Shown here one piece after another: positions 9,601 through 17,263 of a stretch of DNA of 64,000 bases. Position 1 is the stretch's first letter. Every line of letters begins with the position of its first letter. The notes under the pieces are model-generated. The model was given only the letters and a program-made list of their open reading frames with translations, had not been told where the DNA came from and did no database searches. The stretch comes from Streptomyces cacaoi (GTDB lineage: Bacteria; Actinomycetota; Actinomycetes; Streptomycetales; Streptomycetaceae): assembly GCF_006539165.1 (NCBI RefSeq), contig NZ_BJMM01000007.1:62001-126000 (forward strand), read 5' to 3'. The position numbers and the translations under genes were made by a program.

Positions 9601-10171
9601 CGAGGATGCCGCCGCGCACCGCGAAGTCCCCGCGGTTCTCCACCAGTTCGACCCGCGAGTAGGCCGCGGCGGACAGCGCCTCGACGGTCTCCTCCAGATC
9701 GGCCTCCTGGCCCTGCCGCAGCGCGACCGGCACCAGATCGCCCAGGCCCTTGACCTGCGGCTGGAGCACCGAGCGGATCGGCGCCACCACGACGGAGACG
9801 GGGCCGGCCTGCGGGTCGGACGGATCGGGGTGCGCCAGCCTGCGCAGCACCGCGAGCCGCCGCCCGACGGTGTCCGAGCGGGGGCTGAGCCGCTCGTGCG
9901 GCAGGGTCTCCCACGACGGGTACTCCACGATGCCCTCGCCGGGCAGCAGCGAGCGCAGCGAGGCGGCCAGATCCTCGGCCTCCCGGCCCGTCGCCGTCAC
10001 CGCCAGGACCGGACGCTGCGCGGAGCGGGCCAGCGCGGCGACGGTGAACGGCCGGGCTGCGGAGGGGCCCACGAGGTCGACGTGGTGGCGGTTGCCGTCG
10101 GCGGCCGCCTTGACGGCCTCCGCCAGGGCGGGGTCCTGGGTGACGGCATCGAGCAGACCGTGCAGGCTCAT
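6608..10171 (-). CDS. mfd: transcription-repair coupling factor Mfd
   Basis: An ATP-dependent DNA translocase (1187 aa, normal length) that removes RNA polymerase stalled at lesions and recruits UvrA. In order it has the UvrB-homology region (about 1-450), the CarD-like RNA-polymerase-interacting domain (GDYIVHEQHGVGRY...DRLFVPTDQLEQI, about 490-580), and the RecG-type helicase core. The core shows Walker A GDVGYGKTE, motif II DEEQRFGV, motif III TMSATPIPRT and motif VI RGRVGRGRERGYAY. The C-terminal TRCF domain that masks UvrA binding follows. The ATG at 10171 is chosen because GGACGGA precedes it and the family start MSLHGLL matches; the frame is open far upstream without homology. It is transcribed alone. 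Confidence 0.97.
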   Translation of the reverse strand: MSLHGLLDAVTQDPALAEAVKAAADGNRHHVDLVGPSAARPFTVAALARSAQRPVLAVTATGREAEDLAASLRSLLPGEGIVEYPSWETLPHERLSPRSDTVGRRLAVLRRLAHPDPSDPQAGPVSVVVAPIRSVLQPQVKGLGDLVPVALRQGQEADLEETVEALSAAAYSRVELVENRGDFAVRGGILDVFPPTEEHPVRVEFWGDEVEEIRWFRVADQRSMEVAEHGLWAPPCRELLLTDEVRRRAAELAADHPELHELLGKIAEGIAVDGMESLAPVLVDEMELLLDVLPAGSMTVVCDPERVRTRAADLVATSQEFLQASWAAAAMSDDAQGRAPIDVGAASLRGIADIREHARELGMMWWTVSQFGTDTELDAEEPGEESLQLGLQAPETYRGDTARALADTRRWLSEGWRCVYLTEGHGPAARTVEVLGNEDVPARLAGPDLATLDPSLVHVACGSLDNGFLAPGLKLAVLTETDLTGQKAAGSQTARMPARRRKQIDPLTLQPGDYIVHEQHGVGRYIEMVQRTVQGATREYLLVEYAPAKRGQPGDRLFVPTDQLEQITKYVGGEQPTLHRLGGADWTKTKARAKKAVKEIAADLIKLYSARMAAPGHAFGSDTPWQRELEDAFPYAETPDQLTTIGEVKEDMEKSVPMDRLICGDVGYGKTEIAVRAAFKAVQDGKQVAVLVPTTLLVQQHYGTFTERYGQFPVNVRALSRFQTDTESRATLDGLRDGTVDIVIGTHRLFSSETKFKELGLVIVDEEQRFGVEHKEQLKKLRANVDVLTMSATPIPRTLEMAVTGIREMSTITTPPEERHPVLTFVGPYEDKQIAAAIRRELLREGQVFYIHNRVESIDRAAARLRQTVPEARIATAHGQMSEQALEQVVVDFWEKKFDVLVSTTIVESGIDISNANTLIVERGDTFGLSQLHQLRGRVGRGRERGYAYFLYPPEKPLTETAHERLATIAQHTEMGAGMYVAMKDLEIRGAGNLLGGEQSGHIAGVGFDLYVRMVGEAVADYRAALESGEAPEEAPPEVKIELPVDAHVPHDYAPGERLRLQAYRSIAAATSEEDIKAVREELADRYGPLPEPVENLLLVAGLRMLARAAGVTDITLQGNNIRFSPVELRESQELRLKRIYPGSVIKGATHQVLVPRPKPQGIGSKPLTGRELLAWVGEFLTTIPMG

Positions 10172-10493
10172 GGGGCTGTTTTCCGTCCGGGAAGCGCGGG
10201 GTGGGCACGACGAAGAACCCGGCGCGCGCGGCGGGCCGGGGGTTCTTCCAGCGTACGCCGCGTCCCCCGAATGCCGCCCGGCCACAGCGGAAGCCCCAGG
10301 TGAGGCCGCGTGCAGCCCGGACGCGACCCGGCCCCGCCCGGGCCGCCCCGCCCCCTCCCGGCCGGGGCGGACCCGCGCACGAGCGGTCGGCGGCGGCGCA
10401 CACGGCCGTGCCCCCGCCGGACGGGCAGGGGCACGGCCGTATACGGAGCGTGTACGGGAAGGGGCGGGAACGGGGCCGGTGCGGGGCGGCGGC
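10172..10493. other. spacer upstream of mfd
   Basis: The part next to mfd should hold its promoter, but I cannot place -10 and -35 boxes with confidence. The part next to 10494 holds the hairpin listed separately. I see no gene here. Confidence 0.5.
10402..10440 (-). terminator. 13-bp stem hairpin after the coiled-coil gene
   Basis: ACGGCCGTGCCCC (10402-10414) pairs exactly with GGGGCACGGCCGT (10428-10440) around a 13-base loop. It lies 53 bases beyond the stop of the minus-strand gene at 10494 and is a likely terminator. Confidence 0.7.
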
Positions 10494-11471
10494 TCAGTCC
10501 TGGCCGGCGCCGCCCTGGGCGCCGCCGCCCGGCAGGGAGGCCGAGGGGGCCACGTCCTCCACGGCCTCCACGGCCTCCACCTCTTCGTCGGGCACCTCAC
10601 CCGCGCGGCCGGTCAGCGCCGCCAGGGAGGAGCGGACATGCGCCATGTGCCGCCGCAGCTCCTCGGTGCGCTCGTCGTGCTCCCGCAGCACCCGCTCCGT
10701 CTCGCGCTGGATGCCCTCCTCCCGGACACGGGCCTGCGCCAGCAGCTCCTCGCCCTGGGCCGAGGCGTCCTCCGCCCGGTGCCGGGCGGCCTCCTCGGCC
10801 TCGGAGTACGTCCTGCGGGCCTCGGCGAGCACCCGCTCGCCGCGGTCCTCCATCTCGACGACGCGCGCGTCCGTCGCCGCCTCCTGCTGGGCCAGCTCCC
10901 GGTCCAGCGCCTCCGCCTCGGCCGCCTGCTCCTCCTCCTGCTGCTCCAGCAGGGCGGCGCACTGGCGGGACATCTCCTGGAGCGCCTCCGCCGCCTCCCG
11001 CACCAGGCGCTCCGCGTAGGCGCGGGCGTCGGCGCGCAGCTCGTCGGCGCGTTCCGACGCCTCCTCCACGGTGCGCTCCGCCGCGGCCTCCGCCTCGGTG
11101 CGCTGCCGGGCCGAGGCGTCCCGGGCCGCGTCCCGGATCCGGTCCGCCTCCGTCTGCGCCTGCTCGGTCACCTCCTGGGCCTCGCCCTCGGCGGCAGCGC
11201 GGAGCGCCTCGGCCTCCGCCTCGGCCGTGGCCAGCAGGCCCTGGGCGCGTGCGCCGAGCGCCTCGTACGTCTGCGGGGGCATCGACGCCGCGATACCGCG
11301 CAGCCGCTCCGCCTCCTGCGCCTGCTCCTCGGCGAGCGCCGTCAGCTGCGCGACCCGTTCCCAGGCCGCCTCGCGCTCCTCGTTCAGATCGGTGACGCGG
11401 CCGTCGACCTGCTCGGGCCGGTACCCGCGGCCCCTGACGACGACGAAGCCGTGCGGCGACGACGCACCCAT
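10494..11471 (-). CDS. long coiled-coil protein (DivIVA/Scy-like, often labelled cellulose-binding)
   Basis: A soluble protein of 325 aa that is almost wholly Ala/Glu/Arg heptad repeat from residue 25 to about 290. It follows a short conserved start, SSPHGFVVVRGRGYRPEQVD, that resembles the DivIVA-type membrane/pole-targeting head. The C-terminus is acidic and then Gly-rich. Streptomyces has several such filament-forming coiled-coil proteins (DivIVA, Scy, FilP) that organise tip growth, and homologues are also annotated as cellulose-binding proteins. A cytoskeletal or polar-growth role is therefore an inference from shape and head sequence. A run of five 9-bp repeats lies about 50 bases upstream of its start, in the likely leader or promoter, and a hairpin follows the gene. 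Confidence 0.8.
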   Translation of the reverse strand: MGASSPHGFVVVRGRGYRPEQVDGRVTDLNEEREAAWERVAQLTALAEEQAQEAERLRGIAASMPPQTYEALGARAQGLLATAEAEAEALRAAAEGEAQEVTEQAQTEADRIRDAARDASARQRTEAEAAAERTVEEASERADELRADARAYAERLVREAAEALQEMSRQCAALLEQQEEEQAAEAEALDRELAQQEAATDARVVEMEDRGERVLAEARRTYSEAEEAARHRAEDASAQGEELLAQARVREEGIQRETERVLREHDERTEELRRHMAHVRSSLAALTGRAGEVPDEEVEAVEAVEDVAPSASLPGGGAQGGAGQD

Positions 11472-11521
11472 ATCGAGCCCCTTACCTCAGCGACGACACT
11501 TCCGGGCAGAATCTCAGCTTT

Positions 11522-11566
11522 CTCGGCATGCTCGACATGCTTGGCATGCTTGGCATGCTCGGCATT
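11522..11566. repeat. five tandem 9-bp repeats upstream of the coiled-coil gene
   Basis: Five adjoining units CTCGGCATG, CTCGACATG, CTTGGCATG, CTTGGCATG and CTCGGCATT occupy 45 bases with only Y or single-base variation. They also create overlapping GCATGC palindromes. The block sits 51-95 bases upstream of the start at 11471, in the spacer shared with the LCP gene's 3' end, where regulator-binding iterons would be plausible. Confidence 0.8.
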
Positions 11567-11642
11567 TCAGCGAACTCGAATGATTTCGAGCGAGAGACAT
11601 GAGAGGGCCATAACGCCACACTCCGCCCGACTCCAGGATGCG

Positions 11643-12671
11643 TCACGTCACCCGCACGGCTGTAATCGGCACATCCCGGCGCAACTGATCAAAAAGCTCG
11701 CGTGCCCTGGCCCGGTCCCAGGCCACGACCTCGCCCGCCCCCGGCACGCTGAGCCCCGGATTCGCCACCGGGACCGTCGCCGTCCCGCCGTCCCCGCCCG
11801 TCAGCCCCCTGACCTTCCAGGCCATCCGTGCGAGTGACAGGACATCGGTCCCCTCGTCGACGGTGACGGCGTCCAGGGCCGCGCCGAGGAACGGATAGAA
11901 CCGCCACGGGTCGGACACCACGCTCGCGCCCGTCCCCTCGTGCACCAGCGCCCGCAGCAGCATGCGCTGCCGCTCGACCCGGCCCAGATCGCCCCGCGGA
12001 TCGCTGTAGCGGGCGCGGACGAAGGCCAGCGCGTCCCGGCCGTGCAGTGTCTGGCAGCCGGCCCGCAGATCGGCGCCCGACTTCTCGTCCCGCAGCGGCC
12101 TGCGCAGACACAGGCGCACCCCGTCCAGCGCGTCCACGACCCGGGTGAAACCGAGGAAGTCGATCTCCGCGTAGTGGTCCAGCCGCAGCCCGGTGGCGTC
12201 CTCGACCGTCCGCGTCAGCAGCTTCGGACCGCCCCGCGCATAGGCCGAGTTGATCTTCCCGCGGCCGTGGCCGGGGATCGGCACATAGCTGTCCCGCGGA
12301 ATGCTGACCAGATACGGGCCCGAGGCGCCGTGGTGCAGCACCATCACCGTGTCCGTGTTGCGCCGGCCGCCGCCGCCCACATGCAGCTCCTGCCGCTCCT
12401 TCCGGGTCAGGTCGGAGCGGGTGTCGGAGCCGATGATCAGCCAGTTGCTGCCCTTCCCCGGGGCCGGGCGGCCCGGGTGATCGGCCAGCGCCGGGGTCTG
12501 CCGCAGCCGGTCGTCCGCCCACAGATAGGTGCCGGCGAGCCCGCACACCGCCACCACGACCAGGACGAGCAGCACGAGCAGCGTCCACCGCAGCCAGGTG
12601 CGCCACCGGCCGCCGCCCGGCCCCCGGCGCCGGGACCGGTAGACCGTGCTCGTGTACTCCCCGCCGTGCAT
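11643..12671 (-). CDS. LytR-CpsA-Psr (LCP) family wall-polymer ligase
   Basis: A membrane protein of 342 aa that, by family, transfers polyprenyl-linked anionic polymers or glycans to peptidoglycan on the outer face. A cytoplasmic Arg-rich N-terminus is followed by one transmembrane helix (LLVLLVLVVVAVCGLAG) and the extracytoplasmic LCP domain. The lipid-phosphate and Mg-binding residues are visible in IGSDTRSDL, RNTDTVM, SIPRDSYVPIPGHG, GKINSAYA and FVRARYSDPRGDLGRVERQ. I chose the ATG at 12671; an upstream in-frame start at 12812 would add 47 Pro/Arg-rich residues whose coding sequence abuts the minisatellite. Which glycopolymer it handles cannot be told. Confidence 0.9.
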   Translation of the reverse strand: MHGGEYTSTVYRSRRRGPGGGRWRTWLRWTLLVLLVLVVVAVCGLAGTYLWADDRLRQTPALADHPGRPAPGKGSNWLIIGSDTRSDLTRKERQELHVGGGGRRNTDTVMVLHHGASGPYLVSIPRDSYVPIPGHGRGKINSAYARGGPKLLTRTVEDATGLRLDHYAEIDFLGFTRVVDALDGVRLCLRRPLRDEKSGADLRAGCQTLHGRDALAFVRARYSDPRGDLGRVERQRMLLRALVHEGTGASVVSDPWRFYPFLGAALDAVTVDEGTDVLSLARMAWKVRGLTGGDGGTATVPVANPGLSVPGAGEVVAWDRARARELFDQLRRDVPITAVRVT

Positions 12672-12808
12672 GCCCCGACGGTCGCGCACCACGGCCGCGC
12701 CCGCGCGCGGGACTGGTCCGTACGGCCGCAGCACGCCGGCACCGGGCGGACCCGGCGTCCCGGCAGCGGCGGGACGGGCCGTCGCGGCGGGCGGACCGCG
12801 GGCCAGGC

Positions 12809-13026
12809 ACACGGTCAGGCCGAACAGACCGTCAGGCCGAACAGACCGTCAGCCCGAACAGACCGTCCGAGCCGGGCGGACCGTCAGGCCGTGCAGGCCA
12901 TCAGGCGGAACAGATCGCCGGGGCCAGGCAGACCGTCAGGGCCGAGCGGGCCATCGGAGCCGGGCGGACCGTCAGGCAGAGCAGGCCATCAGGCAGAGCA
13001 GGCCGTCGGAGCCAGGCAGACCGTCA
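12809..13026. repeat. 17-18-bp minisatellite, about 13 copies
   Basis: About thirteen head-to-tail, increasingly diverged units with the consensus RRCCRTCAGGCCGARCR fill the spacer between the LCP gene and the SUKH-4 gene. They run up to, and slightly into, the stop codon of the latter. The first three units are nearly identical. The units are contiguous, with no unique spacers, so this is not a CRISPR array. The spacer 12672-13023 holds no gene that I can see. Confidence 0.85.
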
Positions 13027-15621
13027 GAACAGGCCGTCCCACATCTGTTCGAGCAGCACCGCCCACCAGTTGTCCGGCGAGGAGAGCGCCGCCGCGTCCA
13101 GCGCCGCCAACTGGGCCTGGAAGTCCACCGTCCAGCGCCCGGCCTGCTCCTGCGTCAGCCCGTACCGCAGCCGCCACATCCGGCCCAGCATCGCCATGCA
13201 GCGCACGAACTCCGGCAGCCCGGTGTTCACGAACTGCGGCGGCTGCGACTGGCCACCCGGGCCGGGCTCCAGCGGGACCGCCACGATGTGCGCCGTGCCG
13301 TACTGGACACACAGCTGCTTGCCGAAGTCCGAGCCCATCACCAGATACGAGGCCGCATCCGACGCCGGCTGGACGCCCCGCTCCTGCGCCAGCTCCGCCA
13401 GCGTCGGCACCGGACGGCCCGGCTGCGCCTGCCCCCAGAAGAACGGGCCCATGTCGACCGGCACCCCGGCCCACACCAGCGTCTGCGCCACGATGTCCGG
13501 CACACCCTGCCGGGAGACCGCACGCTGATCGAACCGGAAGACCCCCTGCGGACCGAACGCCTGCATCAGTTCCTGGCCGATCGCGTCCGGCGGGACGGGC
13601 GGCGCCGGCGGGATCTGGTGCGGCGGCGGCAGCGGCACCCGGTTCGGCGCCGGACGCGCCGGACCGTCCGCGACCTGGTGCAACTCGCCCTGGTGCTCGA
13701 TCAGATGACGCATGCCCTGCTGCCGCGAGGCGTGGTCCGTGCCGTACGAGGCGGTGTGGCTCACCCGCACCTGCGGCCAGGTCTCCCGGATCATCCGGGT
13801 GCAGTACCCGCCCGGCAGATCGCAGGACTCCAGCTCCGTGTGCAGCTCCAGCACCTGCTGCGGAGGCACGTTCATACCGCGCAGCTCGTGCAGGATCTGC
13901 CACTCCGGGTGCGGCAGACCCGGCGCCGAGCGGCGGATGAGCTGCTGCTCCGAGCCGTCGTGCGCGCGGTAGCGCAGCACGGCCATGTAGCCGGGCCCGA
14001 CCGTCGGCTGGCCGGACGGCTGCGGATACCCGTACGCCGGAGCGGCGGGCTGCTGCGGCTGCGGAAAGCCGTAGGCGCCGCCCGGCGGCGGGGTGCCCGG
14101 CGCCGCGGGCGGCGGCGTACCGGGAGCACCCGACGGCGGAGCGCCTGGAGCGCCCGGAGCGGCCGGCGGCGGGCCGGGAGCCGGGGGCGGAGTGGAGCCG
14201 CCGGGACCCGCCAGCATCGTCGCGGCCTGGTGCACACCGCCCGCGCCGCCGGCGGAACCACCGGAGGCGTCACCGGGCGGGCCGCCCGCGCTGCCGGAGC
14301 CGGGCGGCGACACCGTGCCGTGTCGGCCGCTCTCCTTGATGTCGTCCGCCGAGACCATCTGCGTCGGCACATAGCCGCCACCGGGCGCGCCCGGACCGCC
14401 GGGGGCACCCGGGGCCGGCGGAGGCGGCGGCGTCGACGACGAAGGGGCCGCAGAAGACGCGGCGGACGAAGACGCAGACGAACCGCCGCCCTGCGTGCCC
14501 GCGCCCGGGCGGGCGCCCGGCGTCCCCGGCGCGCCCGGAGGCGGCGGCACGGACGGGCCCGAACCGCGCGACGAGCGCGAGGGGGCCGCACCGCGCGGCG
14601 CCCGGCTCGTGGCGGCGTCCGCGATGTCACCGGCGCCGGGCGGGCGCGGCGCCGCGGGAGGCGGCGGAGCCGGCGAGCCGCCGCCCTGCGAGGGCTCGGC
14701 CAGCATCGTGGCGGCGTGGTGCACCCCGCCGCCGGTGCCCGCACCGGAGTCCGGCGCCCCGGGGCCGCCCGGCGACTCGCCGTCACCGGCCCGCGGAGCT
14801 GTCGGAGCGTCCGGGCCGCCGGACGGAGAAGAAGAGGACGGCTGAGACGGCTGAGACGGCTGCGCGGCGGGCCGTTCGCCGTCGGACGGCTCGTCCACCT
14901 GGGGCGCCACCGTCGTCCTGGGCAGCGCACTGCCCTCCGGCATCAGCGCGGTCGGCGCCTCCGAGGACGCGCTCGGCGGCGGCTCGTCCTCGTCGCTGCC
15001 GGTGATCGGCGGCGCGAACACCGTCGCCGGAGGAGCCTGGGCCTCGCCGTCCGCGCTGCTCGTGTCCGCGCCCGCCCAGGGCCCGGCACCGGACGGCGGC
15101 CCGGGCGTACCGGGCCCCGCCTCCGCCCCGGCCGCGGCAGGAGAAGGAGCGGCGGGCGGGGAGGGTGCCGGGGGCGGAGGCGGCGTGGGCGGTGCGGGTG
15201 CGGCCGGTGCGCCGGCGTCCGGGGCGCCCTCCGCGCGGCGGTCGGGGATGCCCATCTGATCGGCCGCCTGCTGGAGCCACTCCGGGGGCGTCAGCAGGAA
15301 CGACGTCGCCTCCAGATCCAGCCGCTGCGCGGGCGCCTGCGCCGGCACCGGCTGCTCCGGACGGCCGCCGTACTCCTCCTCGTACCGGCGGATGACCTCG
15401 CCCACCGGCAGCCCCGGCCACAGCGTCGACTCCCCGCTGTCCCGCGCGATGACCAGCCGGACGCTCCCGCCGTCGGACACCGGGCCGCCCGCGCGGTCCT
15501 CCGCCCACGCGACGAACCCCAGGGCGAACTCGCGTACCTGCACCTGGCGGTGCTGATAGCCCGGCACGTCCCCGTTCACCCAGCGCTCGGCGCGCTCCTG
15601 GGCCTGCGCCAAGGTCACCAT
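13024..15621 (-). CDS. three-domain protein: Imm35/YrhB, XOO_2897-like deaminase, SUKH-4
   Basis: A protein of 865 aa. Residues 1-90 match the YrhB/Imm35 immunity domain (VTLAQAQERAERWVN...ESTLWPGLPVGEVIRRYEEEYGG). About 90-545 is a Pro/Ala/Gly-rich disordered region in which the motif H-H/Q-AATMLA occurs twice. About 545-650 resembles the XOO_2897-type nucleic-acid deaminase fold, with HTE near 594-596 and the zinc-ligand-like pair C600 and C607 in ESCDLPGGYC. About 680-865 is a SUKH-4 immunity domain. There is no signal peptide and no secretion domain. The ATG at 15621 is preceded by GGAGAGG and lies 7 bases after the stop of the WHH gene, so the two form an operon. Domain names rest on my recognition of motifs. 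Whether the deaminase is active is unknown. Confidence 0.8.
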   Translation of the reverse strand: MVTLAQAQERAERWVNGDVPGYQHRQVQVREFALGFVAWAEDRAGGPVSDGGSVRLVIARDSGESTLWPGLPVGEVIRRYEEEYGGRPEQPVPAQAPAQRLDLEATSFLLTPPEWLQQAADQMGIPDRRAEGAPDAGAPAAPAPPTPPPPPAPSPPAAPSPAAAGAEAGPGTPGPPSGAGPWAGADTSSADGEAQAPPATVFAPPITGSDEDEPPPSASSEAPTALMPEGSALPRTTVAPQVDEPSDGERPAAQPSQPSQPSSSSPSGGPDAPTAPRAGDGESPGGPGAPDSGAGTGGGVHHAATMLAEPSQGGGSPAPPPPAAPRPPGAGDIADAATSRAPRGAAPSRSSRGSGPSVPPPPGAPGTPGARPGAGTQGGGSSASSSAASSAAPSSSTPPPPPAPGAPGGPGAPGGGYVPTQMVSADDIKESGRHGTVSPPGSGSAGGPPGDASGGSAGGAGGVHQAATMLAGPGGSTPPPAPGPPPAAPGAPGAPPSGAPGTPPPAAPGTPPPGGAYGFPQPQQPAAPAYGYPQPSGQPTVGPGYMAVLRYRAHDGSEQQLIRRSAPGLPHPEWQILHELRGMNVPPQQVLELHTELESCDLPGGYCTRMIRETWPQVRVSHTASYGTDHASRQQGMRHLIEHQGELHQVADGPARPAPNRVPLPPPHQIPPAPPVPPDAIGQELMQAFGPQGVFRFDQRAVSRQGVPDIVAQTLVWAGVPVDMGPFFWGQAQPGRPVPTLAELAQERGVQPASDAASYLVMGSDFGKQLCVQYGTAHIVAVPLEPGPGGQSQPPQFVNTGLPEFVRCMAMLGRMWRLRYGLTQEQAGRWTVDFQAQLAALDAAALSSPDNWWAVLLEQMWDGLF

Positions 15622-15628
15622 CGCGCTC

Positions 15629-16663
15629 TCACCTCTCCACAGGGACGGCACGCGCGAAGCCGCCGTCCACCATCAGGTTCGCCACGGTCTCCAACTCCGG
15701 CGGGGACCCGGCCAGCCGCAGCAGGAACTCGTCGAAGTCCGCGCCGCACGGCCGCAGCAGCCGCTCCACCCGCTCCTGGACGACCATCCCGTCCGCGTCC
15801 CGCGCGTCGTCGAACGCGCAGAACCACACCGAACCGAGGGACTCGCCCTTCACCTTCACCGCGATCAGCCCGCCCTGGACGAAACCGACGCCCAGGAAGT
15901 CCTTGGTGAGGTGGTCGCGCAGGCACTTGTTGACGTAGACGAGGTCGTTCACCGCCGCCTCGTCCCGCACCGTGAAGAACGGCTGGTCCACCAGCAGACC
16001 CAGCTCGGCGTCCAGCGCCACACCGTGCGGCGCGCAGCCGCCCGCCGCCTTCAGGAAGGTGCGGTACGCGCCCGGCAGCCGGTACCCCAGCCGCTCCTCG
16101 GCATCCACCACCTGCTGCTCCGGGACGGCCGGACCCCCGCCGTGCGGCACCTTGAAATGCGCGGGACGCGTCTCCTGCAACGGCCGGGTGCCCGTCTTCG
16201 CATGGTCGACAGCCGCCGTCGCCAGCCCGCCGTGGTGCCGCAGCAGCGCCTTCACCTCGACCGGGATCAGCTCCATCCGGCGGCTGCGCACCACGTGGTG
16301 CCACGTCCAGCCGTGCGGCGTCGCGACAGCCGGCAGCTCAGCCCACAACTCGTGCCCCGACGCGTGCAGCGCCGCGTTCGCCGAGACGAAGTCCGTCAGC
16401 CGCAGTTCGTCGCCGCCGAACCCCTCCGGCGGCTCGGCGATCTCCGCCGCGGCACGCGCGTACGCGGAGAAGTCCGGATACCCGTACGGATCGACCCGGA
16501 CCCCCTGGGGATACCGGGCCGCCCTGACCGGATCCGGGAAGTTCACGACCTGGCCGGCGTACGCCCGGTTCGGAGGCGCCGCTTCGCTCCCGGCGCCTCC
16601 CTGGCCGTCTCCCGGGCCCTGGGGGCCGGGAGGTGCCCCCAGCCCGAGCGGACCTGTCGTCAT
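15629..16663 (-). CDS. WHH nuclease-like domain fused to SMI1/KNR4 (SUKH) domain
   Basis: A protein of 344 aa. After a Gly/Pro-rich leader, residues about 40-165 resemble toxin nucleases of the HNH/Endonuclease VII fold with a WHH motif. They show VNFPDPVRAARYP, SANAALHASG, then GWTWHHVVRSRRMELIP near 121 and LLRHHGGLA, ending in a characteristic H-F. Residues about 185-320 form an SMI1/KNR4 (SUKH) domain with LGYRLPGAYRTFLKAAGG and a conserved W-F-C strand. SUKH proteins are known as immunity proteins of polymorphic toxins; here the immunity-type domain is in the same chain as the nuclease. It is the first gene of a two-gene operon with 13024-15621 and is divergent from the YwqJ/SUKH-3 pair. 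Confidence 0.8.
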   Translation of the reverse strand: MTTGPLGLGAPPGPQGPGDGQGGAGSEAAPPNRAYAGQVVNFPDPVRAARYPQGVRVDPYGYPDFSAYARAAAEIAEPPEGFGGDELRLTDFVSANAALHASGHELWAELPAVATPHGWTWHHVVRSRRMELIPVEVKALLRHHGGLATAAVDHAKTGTRPLQETRPAHFKVPHGGGPAVPEQQVVDAEERLGYRLPGAYRTFLKAAGGCAPHGVALDAELGLLVDQPFFTVRDEAAVNDLVYVNKCLRDHLTKDFLGVGFVQGGLIAVKVKGESLGSVWFCAFDDARDADGMVVQERVERLLRPCGADFDEFLLRLAGSPPELETVANLMVDGGFARAVPVER

Positions 16664-17263
16664 GGCGGTAGCCCCCTGCTGCTTCTGGCTGGTACCGAAC
16701 AGCCTATGCGGTACGGCGACAGCCGGTCACCGCCCCTCGGCCGACGCCCGGCCCGCCCCGACCGGTCCGCCACGGCCGTCCCCGGCCCCGCGGGACGACC
16801 GTGAACACCGCCTCTTCACCGACCGGTTCGTCCCGAAACCCGCCGGATCGAAGGAAAACCACCGGCGGCCGGCGCCGATACGGAGAACACGGAGAACTCC
16901 GCCTCCCGAACCCCCGGAGCCCCGGGCTCCGCGCCCCCCACCCGCCACCGGAGGCGGACGCACCACACCGCCTCCAGCGCACCGCCACCCCCTCCGCGCG
17001 CCACCCGCGCCCACCCCCGCACACGACGCGTTGAAACCCCGCCGGCCGCCCAAACCCCCTTTCCCGTGAACCCACTTGAGCGCCGTCGAACACGCCCCTC
17101 CCCGTGGGCACAACCCCCGCGGCGGAAATGCTGCACACACCGCACACACACCGCCGCCACACATCCCCGACAGGAACGGCGGAATGATCGACTCATGCCC
17201 CACACTGCATACTTGGCGCTGATCCCCGGCACAGAGGGGGACGCACGGGGAGGAAGCTCCAAC
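16664..17263. other. 600-bp divergent control region of the toxin/immunity-domain cluster
   Basis: It lies between two operons that run apart, so it must hold both promoters. It is C-rich on the + strand, with CACAC-rich stretches near 17130-17165. I find no long inverted repeat and cannot place promoters. An ATG at 17195 is in frame with the YwqJ gene and would add 23 residues, but it lacks a ribosome-binding site as good as the one at 17264. Confidence 0.5.

Noticed and set aside
6719..10303. Open frame of about 1190 codons on the + strand opposite mfd
   Set aside because: It is a shadow of mfd: its composition (Gly, Arg, Leu, Asp-rich, no motifs) comes from the GC-rich third positions of the real gene.
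12809..13026. CRISPR-like array
   Set aside because: The repeats are contiguous and diverged with no unique spacers, and no cas gene is present.
12646..15909. Open frame of nearly 1090 codons opposite the SUKH-4 gene
   Set aside because: Its sequence is Arg/Gly/Pro shadow and it crosses the minisatellite; the minus strand carries clear domains and ribosome-binding sites.
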